Assembly: GCF_036906915.1 (NCBI RefSeq) | Contig: NZ_JBAKHX010000081.1 | Span: 1-33,923 of the forward strand | DNA: 33,923 bases | Source of the DNA: Phytohabitans sp036906915 | Lineage (GTDB): Bacteria > Actinomycetota > Actinomycetes > Mycobacteriales > Micromonosporaceae | Reading direction: 5' to 3' | In this document: piece by piece, positions 30,652 through 33,923 of the stretch | Layout of the letters: the number at the start of each line of letters is the position of its first letter | Numbering within the stretch: position 1 is the stretch's first letter | Notes under the pieces: model-generated | What the model saw: the letters and a program-made list of their open reading frames with translations, nothing else | Told to the model about the DNA's origin: nothing | Database searches by the model: none | Translations under genes and position numbers: made by a program

Positions 30652-31656
30652 TTGAACGTGCCCACCTGGGTGTGGATCGTCACGCTGGTGACGATGGTCG
30701 CAATGCTCGCTGTCGATCTGTTAATCGTCGGTCGGCGTCCGCACGAACCAAGCCTCAAGGAAGCCGGCCTCTGGGTCGGCTTTTACGTGGCGCTGGCGCT
30801 CATCTTCGGCGTCGGCGTCTGGCTTACCGCCGGGGCCACACCAGCGGCCGAGTTCTACGCCGGCTGGCTTACCGAATACAGCCTGTCGGTCGACAACCTC
30901 TTCGTCTTCGTCATCATCATGAGCCGTTTCGCGGTGCCGCGGCGCTTCCAGCAAGAGGTGCTGCTGTTCGGCATCATCCTGGCGCTCGTGATGCGTGGTG
31001 GCTTCATCGCGGCGGGCTCGGCCCTCATCTCCCAGTTCTCGTGGGTGTTCTACGTCTTCGGTGCCTTCCTCATCTACACCGCCGTGGGGCTCGCACGGCA
31101 GGGCGAGATGGATGAGGACGACTTCAAGGAAAACGTGGTGATCCGCTGGGCGCGGCGGGCGCTGCGGGTCTCGCCCGACTTCGGCAACGGCCGGTTCACG
31201 ACGGTCAACGGCGACGGGCGGCGGATGTTCACACCGCTGCTGCTCGTGATGATCGCGATCGGCACCACCGACCTGATCTTCGCGCTCGACTCGATCCCCG
31301 CCATCTTCGGCATCACCTCCGAGCCGTACCTGGTCTTCACCGCCAACGTGTTCGCTCTTATGGGCCTGCGCCAGCTCTACTTCCTGCTCGGTGGCCTGCT
31401 GGAGCGGCTGGTCTACCTGACCCTCGGCCTCGCCGTCATCCTCGGCTTCATCGGCGTCAAGCTGGTGCTCGAGGCGCTCGCCGACAACAACGTGCCGTTC
31501 ATCAACGGTGGCGAGCACATCGGTTGGGCGCCGCACATCCCGATCTGGCTGTCCCTGACCGTCATCATCGGCACGCTGGTCCTGTCGACGGTCGCCAGCC
31601 TTCTCAAGTCGGCGCGAGACGCCAAGAAAGAGTTAGTGCGGGCTGGCGCTGACTGA
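30652..31656 (+). CDS. terC: TerC-family membrane protein, probable Mn2+ exporter
   Basis: 334 aa from the TTG at 30652, which has GGAGG six bases upstream; an ATG at 30625 lacks such a site. It is a multi-pass membrane protein with TerC marks: TEYSLSVDNLFVFVIIMSRF at about 78, and TTDLIFALDSIPAIFGIT at about 205, whose acidic residues lie in the membrane. TerC-family proteins export manganese and help load secreted enzymes. The riboswitch in front supports Mn2+ as substrate. The -10 element of its promoter was not found. Confidence 0.9.
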   Translation: MNVPTWVWIVTLVTMVAMLAVDLLIVGRRPHEPSLKEAGLWVGFYVALALIFGVGVWLTAGATPAAEFYAGWLTEYSLSVDNLFVFVIIMSRFAVPRRFQQEVLLFGIILALVMRGGFIAAGSALISQFSWVFYVFGAFLIYTAVGLARQGEMDEDDFKENVVIRWARRALRVSPDFGNGRFTTVNGDGRRMFTPLLLVMIAIGTTDLIFALDSIPAIFGITSEPYLVFTANVFALMGLRQLYFLLGGLLERLVYLTLGLAVILGFIGVKLVLEALADNNVPFINGGEHIGWAPHIPIWLSLTVIIGTLVLSTVASLLKSARDAKKELVRAGAD

Positions 31657-31680
31657 ATTTGCTGGTTCGCTCGGTCGTGC

Positions 31681-31741
31681 GGCGCCCAAGGGCGACGCCT
31701 TCCCTCGTCGCTGCGCTCCTCGGTCCAGGCGCCGCCGCGCC
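31681..31741 (-). repeat. Dispersed repeat, copy 3 (behind terC)
   Basis: Minus-strand sequence GGCGGCGCCTGGACCGAG, then GCGCAGCGACGAGGGAAGG and CGTCGCCCTTGGGCGCC. It matches copies 1 and 2 at both ends but lacks the central hairpin of about 20 nt. It lies between the convergent stops of terC and the NlpC/P60 gene. Confidence 0.6.
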
Positions 31742-31752
31742 AACTCCCTCGC

Positions 31753-32670
31753 TTATTGTGTGACGCGGTGGGCGCCGACCAGGGTGGCGGCGCGGTCGGG
31801 GGCCATCGGCTCGTCGAGCACGCGGCGCTTGGTGTAGCAGGCGTGCAGCATCTGCCGGTGCCCACCGGCGCCGGGTGCCGCCGACACGAAGCCGATGTGG
31901 TGCACCTGCTGGCCGGGGCGTGCGAAGAAATACAGGTCGCCGGGGCGCTCGTCGCCGAGGGGTAGGGGCGTGGTGGCGCGCGCCAGGTCGTCGGCGTCGC
32001 GCGGCAGCCGCACCCCGAAGCGCCGCCACGCCAGATGCACCAGACCCGAGCAGTCGATGCCGTACGGGGAGACGCCACCCCAGACGTACAGGACGTCGTC
32101 GAGCCTGCGGGCCACCGCCAGCACCTCGGCGGCGGTCGGCACGCGGGTGGGCAGCGGCGTGAGGTCCACTTCGGACGCCCACAGTGGAGCGTCGTGTCCG
32201 GGCACCTCCACGGGGAGCCAGCCGCCGCGCGCGGGGCCGGCCGCCGCGAACCGGGTCCCGAGGATGACGCCGGCCAGGGCGACCGCACCGCCGGGCGTGG
32301 CGCGCAGAGCGGTGATGACAGCGTCGACCACGTACGAGGCTGGCGCCGGGTGGTCGGCGGCGAGCTGGGCGGCTGGCAGCCAGCCCGGGTACCCGCGGGG
32401 GTCTAGCCTGGCGGCCGGCTGCTCGACCGCGACGACCCGTGCCCAGCCGTCGGGGCGCAGCTCCTCGACGAGCACTCGCTCCCCGAGCAGTAGCTGACTG
32501 AGTACACAGTCACTGACCTGCTGATCAGGGTCCATGCCGGACACCCAGGTGGGTATGTCGGCGAGTGGCCCGATCGCGGGCCGGTCGACGGGGCGTACCG
32601 CCTCGGGGCCGGACCACAGCGTCGCCGCCGTGACCCGGACGACGGCCTCCCTACCCGGTGCCAGCGGCAC
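31753..32670 (-). CDS. NlpC/P60 gamma-D-Glu-diamino-acid endopeptidase, YkfC-like
   Basis: 305 aa from the GTG at 32670, which has GAGGAGG upstream; the frame stays open upstream but overlaps the epimerase gene. No signal peptide, so it probably acts inside the cell. The N-terminal half holds SH3-like strands (REAVVRVTAATLWSGP, ERVLVEELRPDGWARVVAV, GYPGWLPAAQL). The C-terminal NlpC/P60 domain has the catalytic Cys in YGIDCSGLVHLAW and His in HHIGFVSA. YkfC enzymes cut L-Ala-D-Glu from murein peptides; the gene after the epimerase makes that role likely here. Confidence 0.85.
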   Translation of the reverse strand: MPLAPGREAVVRVTAATLWSGPEAVRPVDRPAIGPLADIPTWVSGMDPDQQVSDCVLSQLLLGERVLVEELRPDGWARVVAVEQPAARLDPRGYPGWLPAAQLAADHPAPASYVVDAVITALRATPGGAVALAGVILGTRFAAAGPARGGWLPVEVPGHDAPLWASEVDLTPLPTRVPTAAEVLAVARRLDDVLYVWGGVSPYGIDCSGLVHLAWRRFGVRLPRDADDLARATTPLPLGDERPGDLYFFARPGQQVHHIGFVSAAPGAGGHRQMLHACYTKRRVLDEPMAPDRAATLVGAHRVTQ

Positions 32671-32681
32671 GGCGCCTCCTC

Positions 32682-32723
32682 GTAGGGAAGTATCGGTGGA
32701 TGCTTCCCTACCGAATATTATCT
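32682..32723 (-). promoter_or_regulatory. Inverted repeat and AT-rich palindrome before the NlpC/P60 gene
   Basis: GTAGGGAAG at 32682-32690 and its exact complement at 32703-32711 flank a 12-nt spacer. Next to it GAATATTATCTTC (32713-32725) is an imperfect palindrome and contains a GATAAT -10-like hexamer on the minus strand. These suggest an extra promoter with an operator in the 53-bp gap between the epimerase and the endopeptidase. Confidence 0.4.
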
Positions 32724-33797
32724 TCACACCACGGCGGTGACACCCAACCCGGGAGTGTCGGAAAGCCGCACGGCCGCGTCCGCGTACACGATGCCGCCCT
32801 GGACCGGCGACGAGGCGAGCCACCAGGCGGCATCGAGGTCCGATATCGCGGTGGTGCCAACCGCGGCGACGAGGCTGGCGGCGGCGCCGATGCCCACCTG
32901 CGTCTCCATCATCGAACCGACGACCGTGCCCATGCCGTGCGCGGCGGCGAGCTCGAGCAGGGTGCGTGCCGGGCCGAGGCCGCCGCACTTGGCGAGCTTG
33001 ACGTTGACCATGTCGGCCGCGCGGCGCCGGATCACCTCGACGAGATCGCGCACGCCGAACACCGCCTCGTCCGCGAGGATCGGCACGCCGACCCGGTCGC
33101 TGACCCACGCCAGCCCGTCGAGGTCGCGGCCCGCCACCGGCTGCTCGACCAGCTCGACGTCGAGGCCGGCGTCTTCGATACCGCGGATCACCCGGACCGC
33201 CTCGCGCGGCGTCCAGCCCTGGTTGGCGTCCAGTCGGATGCGCACGTCAGGGCCGACGGCCTCGCGCACGTGGCGCACGCGGCTCAGGTCGGTCTCCGCG
33301 TCCGTGCCGACTTTCACCTTGAGCACGGTGAAACCCTCGGCCGCCCGATCCCGGGCCGCCGAGGCGAGCTCACCGGCCGCGCCCGCCGACAGCGTGACGT
33401 CCGTCGGCACCCGCCGGGCCGTCCCACCGAGCATCCGCGCAAGGGGTACGCCCAACCGGCGCGCCGCCAGGTCGTGCAGCGCGGTGTCGACGGCGCCCTT
33501 AGCGGCCTCATTGCCGGCGACCGCTCGCCGGATCTCGGCGCAGCGGGCGTTGAGGTCGTCGGGGTCACGGCCGGTCAACAGCGGACCGAGCAGGTCACGC
33601 ACGCACGCCTCGCTGCCGGCCACCGACGCGCCGGTGACCTGCCAGACCTGCGGCGCCTCACCGAAGCCCGACCGCCCGTCGGCGTCGACGATCTCCACGA
33701 TGAGCGTCTCGACGGTGGTGGCGCGGCGGAGCGCGGTGACGAACGGCGTGTGCAGCGGCGCCGACACCCGATGCGTCCGCACGTGGCTAATGCTCAT
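32724..33797 (-). CDS. L-Ala-D/L-Glu dipeptide epimerase (enolase superfamily)
   Basis: 357 aa, ATG start at 33797. N-terminal capping domain, then the barrel with KxK (TVLKVKVG), metal ligands in RLDANQGW, VEQP and ADEAV, catalytic Lys in VKLAKCGG, and the DxD motif SDLDAAWW that in this family holds the dipeptide amino group. It converts L-Ala-D-Glu to L-Ala-L-Glu so that the peptide can be reused. It is first in a probable operon with the NlpC/P60 gene, matching the ykfB-ykfC arrangement of Bacillus. Cytoplasmic. Related muconate-cycloisomerase-like enzymes are the main alternative. Confidence 0.87.
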   Translation of the reverse strand: MSISHVRTHRVSAPLHTPFVTALRRATTVETLIVEIVDADGRSGFGEAPQVWQVTGASVAGSEACVRDLLGPLLTGRDPDDLNARCAEIRRAVAGNEAAKGAVDTALHDLAARRLGVPLARMLGGTARRVPTDVTLSAGAAGELASAARDRAAEGFTVLKVKVGTDAETDLSRVRHVREAVGPDVRIRLDANQGWTPREAVRVIRGIEDAGLDVELVEQPVAGRDLDGLAWVSDRVGVPILADEAVFGVRDLVEVIRRRAADMVNVKLAKCGGLGPARTLLELAAAHGMGTVVGSMMETQVGIGAAASLVAAVGTTAISDLDAAWWLASSPVQGGIVYADAAVRLSDTPGLGVTAVV

Positions 33798-33833
33798 GCG
33801 AGCCGACCCTAGCGCCGTTCTTCCCCCAGACTC

Positions 33834-33923
33834 CGCAGCGCCCGCCCCTCCGCCCGCCCAGCCCGCCCAGCCCGCCCAGCGCGCCCCGCCCCCGCGCGCC
33901 CCGCGCCCCCCGCCCCGCGCGCC
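33834..33923. repeat. C-rich low-complexity end
   Basis: Almost pure C/G with strong C bias, including about three tandem copies of the 9-mer CCCGCCCAG near 33854-33882. No gene. It may be a contig end where assembly failed. Confidence 0.7.

Noticed and set aside
32671..33108. N-terminal extension of the NlpC/P60 protein
   Set aside because: It overlaps the epimerase gene in another frame, and a GTG with GAGGAGG upstream marks the start at 32670.
1..33923. CRISPR arrays, rRNA genes and DDE insertion sequences
   Set aside because: No regularly spaced repeats, rRNA sequence or DDE transposase were seen.

Overview
The window is high-GC actinobacterial DNA. Gene content and order (an ANTAR response regulator, livKHMGF, polA, rpsA, coaE, uvrB, terC) match the conserved pdtaR-polA-rpsA-coaE-uvrB neighbourhood of actinomycetes. 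The many GTG starts, TANNNT boxes 6-8 nt before start codons, a DUF574 methyltransferase and short dispersed palindromic repeats suggest Micromonosporaceae or a close relative. That family assignment is an inference and no genus is claimed.

Positions 1 to about 8.75 kb look like the right-hand part of an integrated element. It carries a frameshifted FRG-domain gene, a membrane protein joining an outer LysM domain to a C-terminal SARP/BTAD regulator-like region, a divergent Hsp70-ATPase-like protein fused to about nine membrane helices, a small AT-richer ORF, and a large serine recombinase translationally coupled to it. The recombinase frame has no stop before the host DNA: it runs antisense through a tRNA gene and into the start of the response-regulator gene. 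This marks a probable integration junction. The other end of the element is outside the window.

From about 8.75 to 16 kb lies host core DNA: a tRNA with anticodon CAA but a short variable loop, a PdtaR-type response regulator, a secreted lipoprotein, and a complete branched-chain amino-acid ABC transporter operon (livK, hairpin, livH, livM, livG, livF) closed by a strong terminator.

From 16 to 28.4 kb lies an information-processing region: DUF574 methyltransferase, polA, a repeat-rich gap, a class I methyltransferase, a remnant of an M50-like membrane protease, rpsA, coaE with a decayed GrpB-like tail, a duplicated-domain lipoprotein and uvrB. A short dispersed repeat family occurs behind rpsA, inside the 3' end of coaE, and behind terC.

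From 28.4 kb to the end: a two-domain GNAT acetyltransferase; a TetR regulator divergent from an SRPBCC protein, whose start codons, -10 boxes and operator lie in one 24-bp palindrome; a yybP-ykoY (Mn2+) riboswitch before terC; and a murein-peptide recycling pair (NlpC/P60 endopeptidase and L-Ala-D/L-Glu epimerase). The last 90 bases are C-rich low-complexity sequence.
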